Shown here: one piece after another, positions 1 through 9,429 of the stretch
Position numbering within the stretch: the stretch's first letter is position 1
Layout: every line of letters begins with the position of its first letter
NCBI GenBank assembly: GCA_034172985.1
Contig: JAXFDY010000104.1
Location: forward strand, 1 to 59,626
Length of the DNA stretch: 59,626 nucleotides
Source of the DNA: CAG-303 sp034172985
GTDB lineage: Bacteria; Bacillota; Clostridia; Lachnospirales; Lachnospiraceae
Direction: 5' to 3'
Notes under the pieces: model-generated
What the model was told of the DNA's origin: nothing
Databases searched by the model: none
Seen by the model: the letters and a program-made list of their open reading frames with translations, nothing else
Made by a program: the position numbers and the translations under genes

Positions 1-152
1 GCTGCATAAAATACTGTGACTTTAGCAAACAATATCTTTGAAAAATGATATTTTCACCAAGGGGTAAGTGCGCCCTTTTTTAGTCAGATAATAAAATTAA
101 AATTTTTTCATTTTTCTATTGACATTTATTAGCTGGACTTCTGCAAGTACAA

Positions 153-195
153 AAAAAGAGGTCATTGAAGATATCTGTCTTCTTTGACCTCTTTT
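153..195 (-). terminator. Rho-independent terminator (hairpin usable in both directions)
   Basis: An 18-bp near-perfect stem runs from AAAAGAGGTCA at 154-164 to TGACCTCTTTT at 185-195, extended inward by GAAGA/TCTTC with one mismatch. On the minus strand it is followed by a run of seven T. It could end the alcohol dehydrogenase operon or the short transcript predicted from the promoter at 258-286. Confidence 0.8.
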
Positions 196-251
196 ATATT
201 TCTATGTAACAGAACTGTTCTTTTGGGTTTTTGTAAAGAACAATTTTTATG
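153..251 (-). ncRNA. Candidate small RNA or attenuated leader
   Basis: A minus-strand consensus promoter at 258-286 lies about 60 bases upstream of the strong terminator at 153-195, and there is no ORF between them. The predicted transcript of about 100 nt would hold a first hairpin (TGTTCTTT with AAAGAACA, 216-242) and then the terminator. It could be a small RNA, or the attenuated leader of a gene beyond the left edge of the window. Positions 1-150 show no gene or clear signal. Confidence 0.35.
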
Positions 252-257
252 GTTGAG

Positions 258-286
258 ATATTAACACAGCCATTTTTGATTGTCAA
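258..286 (-). promoter_or_regulatory. Sigma-A promoter
   Basis: On the minus strand TTGACA (281-286) is separated by exactly 17 bases from TAATAT (258-263). It lies about 90 bp past the end of the alcohol dehydrogenase gene and reads toward the left edge. Confidence 0.55.
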
Positions 287-374
287 CATATAAATTTTAT
301 TTTTTTGCGTTTTGGTTTATTTGTCCATAAATACTAATTTATGATCTTTATTTTCGTGAATAGTCACAATCATG

Positions 375-1541
375 TTAAAAACACAGCTCATAAATTTTCA
401 TTACATCTTCTTTGCTCAACGGCACAAAACATTGCTCTGTTCCTCCTGCGACAGCCTGTTCTGCCATTACTTCAAATTTCTCTTTGTCTGTAATACCGAT
501 AGAGCGAAGAGTCGATGATAATCCCATTGTCTCAAATACTTCTCTTGTCTTCCGGATGGCCTGTTTTGCAATCTCCATTTTATCCAGTTCCGGAGAAATA
601 CCAAAGACGGATATTCCATAATTTACAAACAGATCCACCGTCTTATCATTTAAAATATATTCCATCCAGACCGGAGTCAGTATGGCCAGACCATGACCAT
701 GGGTGACATCATAATATGCACTAAGCTGATGTTCCATGGCGTGACATGGCCATGGACCTGATTTTCCGCAGGAAATAAAGCCATTGATGGCCCAGCTGGC
801 TGTCCACATGAGATTTGCCCTGGCATCGTAATCATCCGGTTTCTCACAGGCGATAGGACCATAATGAACGCAGGTTTTCAATAAACCTTCCATCACCCGT
901 TCCTGCATATAAGTACCTTCTACTCCATTAAAGTATACTTCAAAAATATGTGACATAATATCTGCTGTTCCGGATGCTGTCTGGTATTTTGGTACGGAAT
1001 AAGTATATTCCGGATCGAGAATCGAATATTTTGGATACAATACATATCCATCCAGACCCAGTTTTTCATTTGTTTCCATATTGGAAATGACAGAAAAAAT
1101 ATCCATCTCTGAACCGGTAGCTGCCAGTGTCAGTATGGTGATCAGAGGGAGTGCATCTGTGATCAATGAATTATCTAATACCATATCCCATACATCTCCA
1201 TCATAATAATATCCTGCCGCTATGGCCTTCGCACAATCAATGGTACTACCTCCGCCAATCGGAAGAATTACATCTATGTTTTCTTCGCGACAGATTTTTA
1301 CCCCACGGTTGGCTGTGGTAACTCTTGGATTCGGCTCCACACCAGAAAGCTCTATATGATAAATGCCATGATCATCCAGAAGCTTCACTACTGTATCATA
1401 TAATCCGCTTCGCTTGATACTACCGCCACCATATACAATCAGTACTCTGTCTCCAAATTCTTTCACAAATTCCGGCAGTCTTGCCACTGCTCCCTTACCA
1501 AACTCAACCTTGGTAGGTATCGAATAAAAAAAATTCTGCAT
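375..1541 (-). CDS. Iron-containing alcohol dehydrogenase (YqhD/BdhA-type)
   Basis: This 388-residue protein is a full-length group III, metal-dependent NAD(P)H alcohol dehydrogenase. Such enzymes reduce aldehydes to alcohols (for example butyraldehyde to butanol) and re-oxidise NAD(P)H in fermentation. The nucleotide-binding GGGS is at 96-99. The metal ligands of the family appear to be D194 and H198 (ADIMSH), H267 and H281 (THGHG). An AGGAGG six bases before the ATG fixes the start. It follows the AraC-type gene by 17 bp and is probably co-transcribed with it. The substrate cannot be told from sequence; similarity to the YqhD/butanol dehydrogenase branch is what I recognise. Confidence 0.9.
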   Translation of the reverse strand: MQNFFYSIPTKVEFGKGAVARLPEFVKEFGDRVLIVYGGGSIKRSGLYDTVVKLLDDHGIYHIELSGVEPNPRVTTANRGVKICREENIDVILPIGGGSTIDCAKAIAAGYYYDGDVWDMVLDNSLITDALPLITILTLAATGSEMDIFSVISNMETNEKLGLDGYVLYPKYSILDPEYTYSVPKYQTASGTADIMSHIFEVYFNGVEGTYMQERVMEGLLKTCVHYGPIACEKPDDYDARANLMWTASWAINGFISCGKSGPWPCHAMEHQLSAYYDVTHGHGLAILTPVWMEYILNDKTVDLFVNYGISVFGISPELDKMEIAKQAIRKTREVFETMGLSSTLRSIGITDKEKFEVMAEQAVAGGTEQCFVPLSKEDVMKIYELCF

Positions 1542-1558
1542 ATCTGACCTCCTATTTT

Positions 1559-2389
1559 TTATACTAAATTAATTAGTTCCTGATAATTTACATTATACAC
1601 CTTGGTAATATATTTTTTAGGGGAATAAAAAGAATATTCTTTAAATTTTTTTGACATATGAGCCTGATCATAATAACCCATTTTCACAGACAAATCTGCC
1701 AGATTCATCTGTCCTTTTCTACCAGATTCGTTCAGGCAGCTAAGCAGAGACTGAAAACGTACGATATCCGAAAATTGTTTCAGACTGATTCCCATCGCAC
1801 TCGAAAAAATATCTCTTATTCTTCTTTCAGAATAATATGTCTGCTCTGCCAGTTCTTTCACAGAAATATTTCCATGTTCAGTTAATATCATCTGCATTAC
1901 GCTTTGAAATATCGGGTTTTGCTGCCTGCTTATGGCTTGTCCCAAAGAACCATGGCAGAATTCGTTCATAAAAATATTTACCTGACAGCAAAAATCCTGA
2001 TGAAGAAAAATAGACTCATATGCACCGTGCACTCCAATGATGTCATCAAGAGGAATCCCTCCCATGGGTAGTTCATGAAATCCAACAGGTCCCATAGAAG
2101 CATAATATCCCGGCAAAAAGCGGACACCAAAATACCGCGCACCGCTGACAAGACCGAATTCCTCTGCCTGTGTTACAGTTCCCATCAATTTCACATATGG
2201 ATTTTTTTCATCGCAACAAAAAATAATATCCACACAACCATCTGGCACACTGATTTCTTTTTCATCCGTACCCTCCGCCACAAACCCATAAAAATGGTCA
2301 ATTCCTCCACACATCATGGTATGTTTATAATATTGTTTATTTGCCAATACCCAAAACGGTTGTTTAAACTGTAAATATTCCATTCCCAT
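1559..2389 (-). CDS. AraC-family transcriptional regulator
   Basis: The 276-residue protein has an N-terminal ligand-type domain, with a PDGCVDIIF stretch typical of AraC proteins carrying a DUF6597-like sensor, and a C-terminal pair of helix-turn-helices (about 190-265, with VKELAEQTYYSERRIR and MGYYDQAHMSKKFKE). I place the start at ATG 2389, preceded by GAGG eight bases upstream. A longer reading from TTG at 2497 is wrong, because that TTG is the first half of the -35 box TTGACA. The gene sits directly upstream of the alcohol dehydrogenase, its likely target, and probably autoregulates through the palindrome in its leader. The inducer is unknown. Confidence 0.85.
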   Translation of the reverse strand: MGMEYLQFKQPFWVLANKQYYKHTMMCGGIDHFYGFVAEGTDEKEISVPDGCVDIIFCCDEKNPYVKLMGTVTQAEEFGLVSGARYFGVRFLPGYYASMGPVGFHELPMGGIPLDDIIGVHGAYESIFLHQDFCCQVNIFMNEFCHGSLGQAISRQQNPIFQSVMQMILTEHGNISVKELAEQTYYSERRIRDIFSSAMGISLKQFSDIVRFQSLLSCLNESGRKGQMNLADLSVKMGYYDQAHMSKKFKEYSFYSPKKYITKVYNVNYQELINLV

Positions 2390-2423
2390 AATCAATACCT
2401 CGGAATTTCCTATAATATGAAAT

Positions 2424-2456
2424 AAGGAGACTTCTGCCCGGGGCAAAAATCTCCTT
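2424..2456 (-). promoter_or_regulatory. 33-bp palindromic operator or leader hairpin
   Basis: AAGGAGA (2424-2430) and TCTCCTT (2450-2456) form outer arms around inner GCCC/GGGC arms, with matching five-base spacers and a single central base. It begins a few bases after the predicted transcription start of the AraC-type gene, so it could be an autoregulatory operator or an RNA hairpin that hides an AGGAGA. Confidence 0.6.
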
Positions 2457-2468
2457 TGATATGGGCTT

Positions 2469-2497
2469 ATTATAGCCATGCATAATGGGAATGTCAA
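2469..2497 (-). promoter_or_regulatory. Perfect sigma-A promoter of the AraC-type gene
   Basis: TTGACA (2492-2497) and TATAAT (2469-2474) are both exact consensus hexamers with a 17-bp spacer. It starts immediately beyond the stop codon of the upstream gene, giving the regulator and alcohol dehydrogenase an independent promoter. Confidence 0.85.
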
Positions 2498-2503
2498 GTT
2501 TTT

Positions 2504-3658
2504 TTAATATAAGTATGGTTCGTCCCAAAGGTTTAACTTAGTTCCGATACCACGTTTCAAGGCATTTTCATAGCAGGTGTAACCCCATCCCACGTCTTCA
2601 ATCGGCATACCACAGGCGCGTACCACAAAAATCTGATCCTCGGAGGTTCTTCCCGGTGCGATACCTCTGACTAAATCTCCAATCAACGGAACACTTTCTT
2701 TTTTCAATGTCCCATGATTCACCATATTCAGAAGATTTGAACCGAGAATACCTAACGGACGCTTTATGCCTTCTTTTTTCTGACGCTCCAGTTCATTTTC
2801 AAGAAATTCCTCATACATCATCCAGTTATCAATCACCAGAGAAGCTCTGTGCTGAAGGAAATCATCGTCAAACAGCAGATTCATAGAGGATAAAATCACA
2901 GCCCCCGGCTTAATCCACTCCTCTTTAATAAACGGCTTATCGTCTTCATTTTTGACAGATACCGCTTCGCATATAATATCAGAATCTCTGACTGCCTCTT
3001 CCAATGTTTCACAGATTTGTACTGTCTCTACTTCCGGATAATGTTCATGAATATATGTTTCCAGACGTTTTGCAGTGACTGAATTAACACTTCCAGCCTT
3101 GATTTTGATTGTCTTAATAGATGGATAATCTGCCAAAGCACAGCGGACACTAGCCGTACCGATGACACCAGCTCCGATAATCGCAAGAACAGACGAATCT
3201 TTCCTGGCCACATATCTGGCTGCCACAAAAGGCACAGCCCCGGTACGCATAGCACTAATGAGATTTCCTGACATATAGGCAATCGGTGCCCCTGTATCTG
3301 CATCATTTAACGTAACCATTAAAATCGATCTTGGCAATCCTTTTTCAATATTTTCCTTATTGGAACCATACCATTTCTGGCCGGTCTTATGAAAACGTCC
3401 GCCCAGATATGCAGGCATGGCCATGTAACGTCTGTCCGGACCATCCTTTGGCATATTAGGAAATTCAGGCTCTTTCGGGAAGCTTAAAGCAATTCCATGA
3501 TAATTGGCATTGGGACCACCGAGTCTGTAATCTCCTTCACTTAAAAGTGCCATCACTTCACACATTACGTCGATACACTCTTTTCCGTCCAGCACTCCGG
3601 CTTCAATCATGTCTTTTTCGTTTAAATATAAGAAATCTACTTTTGATGTTTCACTCAT
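2504..3658 (-). CDS. Ornithine cyclodeaminase / mu-crystallin family protein
   Basis: The 384-residue protein has the Rossmann NAD(P)-binding motif AIIGAGVIGTASVRCAL in its middle third and the preceding GNLISAMRTGAVPFVAARY segment typical of the ornithine cyclodeaminase/mu-crystallin family. Relatives include ornithine cyclodeaminase, ketimine reductase and proteins annotated as tyramine oxidase subunit B; I cannot choose among these. AAAGGAG lies before the ATG. The N-terminal region carries an insert (about residues 45-115) relative to classical enzymes of about 330 residues. A strong terminator upstream separates it from glgP, and the AraC promoter overlaps its 3' end. Confidence 0.8.
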   Translation of the reverse strand: MSETSKVDFLYLNEKDMIEAGVLDGKECIDVMCEVMALLSEGDYRLGGPNANYHGIALSFPKEPEFPNMPKDGPDRRYMAMPAYLGGRFHKTGQKWYGSNKENIEKGLPRSILMVTLNDADTGAPIAYMSGNLISAMRTGAVPFVAARYVARKDSSVLAIIGAGVIGTASVRCALADYPSIKTIKIKAGSVNSVTAKRLETYIHEHYPEVETVQICETLEEAVRDSDIICEAVSVKNEDDKPFIKEEWIKPGAVILSSMNLLFDDDFLQHRASLVIDNWMMYEEFLENELERQKKEGIKRPLGILGSNLLNMVNHGTLKKESVPLIGDLVRGIAPGRTSEDQIFVVRACGMPIEDVGWGYTCYENALKRGIGTKLNLWDEPYLY

Positions 3659-3683
3659 ATCTGTTCTCCTTTCTTAAGAAAAA

Positions 3684-3715
3684 AAAACAAAGGTGCCATA
3701 AAACACCTTTGTTTT
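3684..3715 (-). terminator. Terminator of the ileS-glgP operon
   Basis: AACAAAGGTG pairs with CACCTTTGTT around an eight-base loop, and on the minus strand the stem is followed by nine T. It lies about 60 bp after the glgP stop codon. Confidence 0.9.
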
Positions 3716-3776
3716 CTATAGCTCGAATCATATCAAAACAGATTCTTTTATTCTTGTAAAAATCGGCACTTCTATT

Positions 3777-6236
3777 TTACATCTCAACCTTAACTTTTTC
3801 TAAGTGCCAGATGTCTTTTACATACTCCTCAATAGTTCTGTCTGATGAGAATTTTCCAACATTAGCCACATTAAGGATTGCTGATTTTGCCCAGCCTGCT
3901 TCATTTTTATAAGCTTCCTCTACCTTTTTCTGAGCCTGGACATAAGACTCGAAATCTTTTAAGATAAAGTATACATCCGGTCTTCCATACTTATTTGTAA
4001 GGAGAGAATCGTAGATTTCCCTGAATCTCTCTGAATCATCCGGTGCATAAGTACCATTGATTAACTGCATCAGTACTTTTCTTACATCCATATTGTTATT
4101 AAAGATTTCCATCGGATTGTATCCGCCATTCTGCTCGTAATTGATTACCTCGTCAGAAGATAATCCGAAGATAAATGCGTTCTCTTCGCCTACTTCTTCT
4201 ACAATCTCTACATTAGCACCATCCATTGTTCCCAGAGTAAGGGCACCATTTAACATGAACTTCATATTACCTGTACCGGAAGCCTCCTTGCTGGCGGTGG
4301 AAATCTGTTCGCTGACATCTGCTGCGGCAAATATCCACTCTGCATTGGATACGCGATAGTTCTCGATAAATACCACCTTGATTTTTCCATCAATGGACTT
4401 ATCATTGTTGATTACATCTGCCACACTGTTAATGAGCTTAATTGTAAGCTTTGCTCGTCTGTATCCCGCTGCTGCTTTTGCACCGAAAATAAATGTTCTT
4501 GGATAAAAATCCATCTCCGGATGTTCTTTAATCTGATTATAGAGATACATTACATGAAGAATATTTAACAACTGTCTCTTATACTCATGCAGTCTCTTTA
4601 CCTGTACATCAAAGATAGAACGTGGATCAACATCGATTCCGTTATGTTCCTTAATGTATTTTGCAAGTCTCAACTTGTTCTGATACTTAATATTCATAAA
4701 CTCAGCCTGGCATTTTGCGTCATCTGCATATATTTCCAGTTTCTTAATCTTGCTCAGGTCTGTAATCCATTCAGAACCAATTTTATTTGATACCCAGTCT
4801 GCAAGAAGCGGATTACCATGAAGAAGGAATCTTCTCTGTGTGATACCATTTGTCTTATTGTTGAATTTTTCAGGCATCATTTCATAGAAATCTTTTAATT
4901 CCTGATTCTTCAGAATCTCAGTGTGCAGTCTTGCCACACCATTTACAGAAAAGCCTGCATATATAGCAAGGTTTGCCATCTTCACCTGTCCATCATAGAT
5001 AATCGCCATTTTTTTCTGCTTTTCCTGATTGCCAGGATATTTTGCAGAAATCTCCAGCTGGAATCTTCTGTTGATTTCTTCAATAATCTGATAACATCTA
5101 GGAAGCAGCTTTGAGAACAGTTCGATTGGCCATTTCTCCAATGCTTCTGCCATAATCGTATGATTTGTGTATGCACAACACTGTGTTGTGATTTTCCACG
5201 CATCATCCCATGTCAGATCATATACATCCATCAAAAGTCTCATAAGTTCTGCCACGCAAATGGTTGGATGAGTGTCATTTAACTGGAATACTACCTTTTC
5301 AGGTAATTTCATAATATCGTCGTGGTTATCCAGATATTTTTTAATAGCAGTCTGTACACTGGCAGATACAAAGAAATACTGCTGTTTCAGTCTCAATTCC
5401 TTACCTGCATAATGATCATCACAAGGATACAATACTTCTACAATATTTTTTGCGAGAGATTCTTCCTCTGTTGCTTTTATGTAATCACCTTTGTTGAATG
5501 AATCCAATACAAAACGCTGTACCGGCTCTGCATCCCAGATTCTCAATGTATTTACGATATTATTTCCATAACCTACAATCGGAAGATCATATGGAATTGC
5601 TCTTACAGAGCGATATCCGTCCTGAACCACACGTTCTCTTCCATCTTCGCCTGTTACCCACTTGGTATAACCGCCAAAACGTACTTCACATGCATACTCA
5701 TCACGTCTTACTTCGAATGGATTTCCATCCTTTAACCATTCATCCGGCACTTCGACCTGATATCCGTCTACAATCTTCTGCTTAAACATACCGTATTTAT
5801 AACGGATACCACATCCATATGCAGGATATCCCAAAGTTGCAAGGGAATCCAGAAAACATGCTGCCAGTCTTCCCAGACCACCGTTACCAAGAGCTGCATC
5901 CGGCTCCTGATCTTCGATCAAGTTTAAATCAAGACCTAACTCTGCAATGGCCTCCTTTATTTCATTACATGCGGAAAGATTAATGATAATATTTCCCAGT
6001 GCACGTCCGGTAAGGAATTCCATCGAAAGATAATACACTGTCTTTGCATCCTGTTTTTCGTACTCTTTATGGGTAGCTATCCACTGATCTATAATAAAAT
6101 CTTTTAATCCGTATGCTACACCTGTATAAACATCGATATCAGAAGCTTCCTCAATCGTCTTTCTTGAGACAACTTTTACGTAATCCTTTACCTGCTTCTT
6201 AAACTCCTCTTTAGAGAATGTTCCAATTTCTGACAT
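3777..6236 (-). CDS. glgP: Glycogen/starch/maltodextrin phosphorylase
   Basis: This 819-residue GT35 enzyme removes glucose-1-phosphate from glycogen or maltodextrin ends using pyridoxal phosphate. It shows the family blocks YLSMEFLTGRALGN near the N-terminus, GNGGLGRLAACFLDSLATL, and the PLP-lysine region EASGTGNMKFMLNGALTLG. Length and motifs are complete. The start is ATG 6236 (MSEIGTF). An ATG twelve bases upstream overlaps the GGAGG of the ribosome binding site and is unlikely to be used. It follows ileS by only 22 bp and is closed by the terminator at 3684-3715, so it should be co-transcribed with ileS. Confidence 0.95.
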   Translation of the reverse strand: MSEIGTFSKEEFKKQVKDYVKVVSRKTIEEASDIDVYTGVAYGLKDFIIDQWIATHKEYEKQDAKTVYYLSMEFLTGRALGNIIINLSACNEIKEAIAELGLDLNLIEDQEPDAALGNGGLGRLAACFLDSLATLGYPAYGCGIRYKYGMFKQKIVDGYQVEVPDEWLKDGNPFEVRRDEYACEVRFGGYTKWVTGEDGRERVVQDGYRSVRAIPYDLPIVGYGNNIVNTLRIWDAEPVQRFVLDSFNKGDYIKATEEESLAKNIVEVLYPCDDHYAGKELRLKQQYFFVSASVQTAIKKYLDNHDDIMKLPEKVVFQLNDTHPTICVAELMRLLMDVYDLTWDDAWKITTQCCAYTNHTIMAEALEKWPIELFSKLLPRCYQIIEEINRRFQLEISAKYPGNQEKQKKMAIIYDGQVKMANLAIYAGFSVNGVARLHTEILKNQELKDFYEMMPEKFNNKTNGITQRRFLLHGNPLLADWVSNKIGSEWITDLSKIKKLEIYADDAKCQAEFMNIKYQNKLRLAKYIKEHNGIDVDPRSIFDVQVKRLHEYKRQLLNILHVMYLYNQIKEHPEMDFYPRTFIFGAKAAAGYRRAKLTIKLINSVADVINNDKSIDGKIKVVFIENYRVSNAEWIFAAADVSEQISTASKEASGTGNMKFMLNGALTLGTMDGANVEIVEEVGEENAFIFGLSSDEVINYEQNGGYNPMEIFNNNMDVRKVLMQLINGTYAPDDSERFREIYDSLLTNKYGRPDVYFILKDFESYVQAQKKVEEAYKNEAGWAKSAILNVANVGKFSSDRTIEEYVKDIWHLEKVKVEM

Positions 6237-6258
6237 ATATACCTCCATTTATATTATG

Positions 6259-9200
6259 TTATTGTTTTTCAACGCCCAGTTCTACATTTTCGCCGTTGAT
6301 ATTCCACTGTTTATTATACCCATCCATTTTACCAAAGATAACATCATTTGCCAATACTTCTGACATGATTTCTTCTTTATTTTTCTGCAAAATGCGGATG
6401 ATATTGTCATTTTTATCAACATAAATGTTGATTCTGTCCATTACCTCAAAACCGGCTTCTTTTCTCATAGTCTGGATTTTGCTCAGTATTTCTCTCACAA
6501 ATCCCTCTTCGATTAGTTCCGGTGTCAGATTCGTATCCAGAACAACTGTTACTCCGTGATCATTCTGGGAAACGTATCCTTCCATCTGGGTCATCTCAAT
6601 CAAAAGGTCTTCTTTTGTCAATTCAACCTGCACATCGCCTGCTGCAAACTTCAGTGCTCCGTTTGCCTCCAGGTCATCCATAGCTGCATTTCCATCCAAT
6701 TCAGAAAGATAATTTTTAATTGCACCAAGCTGCTTTCCATATTTCGGACCTACTGTTTTTAACTGAGGCTTAAAGATATAAGTAGTAAAGTTTCTAACGT
6801 CATCTGTAAATTCGCATGTCTTAACATTTAATTCATCTGCGATAATATCTTTATAGAAATCAGACAACTCATAATCTGCTTTCACATACATTTTTCCAAT
6901 CGGCTGTCTGTTCTTAATATTAGACTCATTTCTGCAGGCACGTCCCATAACAACAATGTCAAGAACCTTTTCCATATTATCTTCCAGCTCTTTGTCAATC
7001 CACTCTTCCTTAACTACAGGGAAGTCACAGAGATGAATACTTTCCGGAGCATTTTTGTCAATATTTCTCACAAGATTCTGGTAGATATCTTCTGTCATAA
7101 ACGGAATCATTGGTGCTGCCGCCTTAGAAATCTCCACAAGTGCTGTATACAACGTCATGTAAGCATTAATCTTATCCTGCTCCATTCCCTTTGCCCAGAA
7201 ACGTTCTCTGGAACGTCTTACATACCAGTTGCTCATCTCATCCACAAAATCCTGCAATGCTCTTGCAGCTTCAGGAATTCTGTAATTTTCCAGATTGTTA
7301 TCCACCTCACCAATTACTGTATAGAGTTTTGATAAGAGCCACTTATCCATCACCGGAAGCTTGTCATATTCCAAAGAATATTTTGAAGGATCAAATTCAT
7401 CAATGTTAGCATAAAGTACATAGAATGCATAAGTATTCCATAAGGTACCCATAAACTTTCTCTGTCCTTCTGTCACTGCCTTATCATGAAATCTGTTTGG
7501 AAGCCATGGGGCACTGTTTATATAGAAATACCAACGGATAGCATCTGCTCCGTGGGTCTGTAATGCTTCAAACGGATCTACCGCATTACCCTTGGACTTA
7601 CTCATCTTCTGTCCATTCTCATCCTGTACATGGCCGAGAACGATTACATTTTCATATGGAGCTTTATTAAATAACAGGGTAGATTCTGCCATAAGAGAAT
7701 GGAACCAGCCTCTTGTCTGGTCTACTGCCTCTGAAATAAACTGTGCCGGGAACTGCTGCTCAAATAATTCTTTATTTTCAAATGGATAATGATGCTGTGC
7801 AAAAGGCATGGCTCCTGAATCAAACCAGCAGTCAATTACTTCTGGAACACGCTTCATAGTTTTTCCACACTCCGGACAGGTAAATGTCACTTCATCAATA
7901 TATGGTCTGTGAAGCTCTACTTCTGCTGCCTTCGGGTCTTCGGCACGCTCTGCCAGCTCTGCACGGCTTCCGATACATTCCTGATGACCGCACTCACACT
8001 CCCAGATATTCAACGGAGTACCCCAGTAACGGTTTCTTGAAATTGCCCAATCCTGTATATTTTCCAGCCAGTTACCGAAACGTCCCTTACCGATAGATTC
8101 CGGTATCCAGTTTACAGTATTATTATTTCTGATCAAATCATCCTTTACCGCGGTTTCTCTTATATACCAGGATTCCCTCGCATAATAAATCAGTGGAGTA
8201 TCACATCTCCAGCAATGCGGATATTCATGCTCGAATTTTGGAGCATCATAAAGCTGATTTCTCGCATCCAGATCTTTGATTACCTCAGGATCTGCTTTCT
8301 TTACAAACAATCCGGCAAATGGTGTTTCTTCTGTGAGTTCGCCCTTTCCGTTGACAAACTGTACAAATGGAAGGTCATAATTTCTTCCCACATTTGCATC
8401 ATCCTCACCAAATGCAGGGGCAATATGAACAATACCTGTACCATCTGTCATGGTAACATAGTTATCGCAGGTAACGAAAAATCCTTTCTTATTCTGTTTA
8501 TCTGCCACTTCCTTTGCACAGGCAAATAATGGTTCATATTCTTTATATTCTAAATCTTTTCCCTTATATGTCTCAAGAATTTCGTAGGCAGGAGTCTCCT
8601 CTGTGGCCAGCTTTCCTAATACTGTATCTAACAGTGCTGATGCCATATAATAAGTAAATCCGTCTGCTGCCTTAACTTTTGCATAAGTTTCTTCCGGATT
8701 TACGCAAAGTGCCACATTTGATGGCAGAGTCCATGGAGTTGTGGTCCATGCCAGGAAATACGCATCTTCTCCTGTCACTTTGAATCTTACGATGGCAGAG
8801 CGCTCCTTCACCGTCTTATAGCCCTGTGCTACTTCCTGTGCAGACAGTGGAGTACCACATCTCGGGCAGTAAGGCACAATCTTAAATCCCTTATACAGCA
8901 AACCTTTTTTCCAGATTTCTTTCAATGCCCACCACTCTGACTCGATAAAGTTATTATCATAGGTAACATATGGGTTGTCCATATCTGCCCAGAAACCAAC
9001 AGTTCCTGAGAAATCTTCCCACATACCTTTATATTTCCATACAGATTCCTTACATTCTTTGATGAATGGTTCCAGACCATAATTCTCTATCTGATCTTTT
9101 CCATCCAGTCCCAATTTCTTTTCCACTTCAATTTCAACCGGAAGTCCATGGGTATCCCAGCCTGCTTTACGAGGAACCATATAACCTTTCATTGTTCTAT

Positions 9201-9414
9201 ATCTAGGAATCATATCCTTAATGACACGGGTAAGCACATGTCCGATATGAGGCTTTCCGTTGGCTGTAGGCGGTCCGTCATAGAAGGTATAAGTCTCACC
9301 TTCCTTGCGGTTTTCCATACTTTTTTCAAAAATCCTGTTTTCTTTCCAGAACTGTTCTGTCTTTTTTTCTCTCTCCACAAAATTCATATCTGTGGAAACT
9401 TTTTCATACAACAT
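6259..9414 (-). CDS. ileS: Isoleucyl-tRNA synthetase
   Basis: This 1051-residue class I synthetase charges tRNA-Ile. It has the HIGH motif in PPTANGKPHIGHVLTR near residue 55, the KMSKS loop in NGQKMSKSKGNAVDPF, a CP1 editing insertion (about 200-400) with TTTPWTLPSN, and a C-terminal anticodon-binding region. The length matches the longer, eukaryote-like form of bacterial IleRS, which often lacks the C-terminal zinc ribbon, as here. Expression is controlled by the T-box leader just upstream. It is followed within 22 bp by glgP. Confidence 0.97.
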   Translation of the reverse strand: MLYEKVSTDMNFVEREKKTEQFWKENRIFEKSMENRKEGETYTFYDGPPTANGKPHIGHVLTRVIKDMIPRYRTMKGYMVPRKAGWDTHGLPVEIEVEKKLGLDGKDQIENYGLEPFIKECKESVWKYKGMWEDFSGTVGFWADMDNPYVTYDNNFIESEWWALKEIWKKGLLYKGFKIVPYCPRCGTPLSAQEVAQGYKTVKERSAIVRFKVTGEDAYFLAWTTTPWTLPSNVALCVNPEETYAKVKAADGFTYYMASALLDTVLGKLATEETPAYEILETYKGKDLEYKEYEPLFACAKEVADKQNKKGFFVTCDNYVTMTDGTGIVHIAPAFGEDDANVGRNYDLPFVQFVNGKGELTEETPFAGLFVKKADPEVIKDLDARNQLYDAPKFEHEYPHCWRCDTPLIYYARESWYIRETAVKDDLIRNNNTVNWIPESIGKGRFGNWLENIQDWAISRNRYWGTPLNIWECECGHQECIGSRAELAERAEDPKAAEVELHRPYIDEVTFTCPECGKTMKRVPEVIDCWFDSGAMPFAQHHYPFENKELFEQQFPAQFISEAVDQTRGWFHSLMAESTLLFNKAPYENVIVLGHVQDENGQKMSKSKGNAVDPFEALQTHGADAIRWYFYINSAPWLPNRFHDKAVTEGQRKFMGTLWNTYAFYVLYANIDEFDPSKYSLEYDKLPVMDKWLLSKLYTVIGEVDNNLENYRIPEAARALQDFVDEMSNWYVRRSRERFWAKGMEQDKINAYMTLYTALVEISKAAAPMIPFMTEDIYQNLVRNIDKNAPESIHLCDFPVVKEEWIDKELEDNMEKVLDIVVMGRACRNESNIKNRQPIGKMYVKADYELSDFYKDIIADELNVKTCEFTDDVRNFTTYIFKPQLKTVGPKYGKQLGAIKNYLSELDGNAAMDDLEANGALKFAAGDVQVELTKEDLLIEMTQMEGYVSQNDHGVTVVLDTNLTPELIEEGFVREILSKIQTMRKEAGFEVMDRINIYVDKNDNIIRILQKNKEEIMSEVLANDVIFGKMDGYNKQWNINGENVELGVEKQ

Positions 9415-9429
9415 CTCTTTTTTTCACTC

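Noticed and set aside
2390..2497. N-terminal extension of the AraC-type regulator from TTG
   Set aside because: The TTG is part of the -35 hexamer and the extension would span the promoter and the palindrome.
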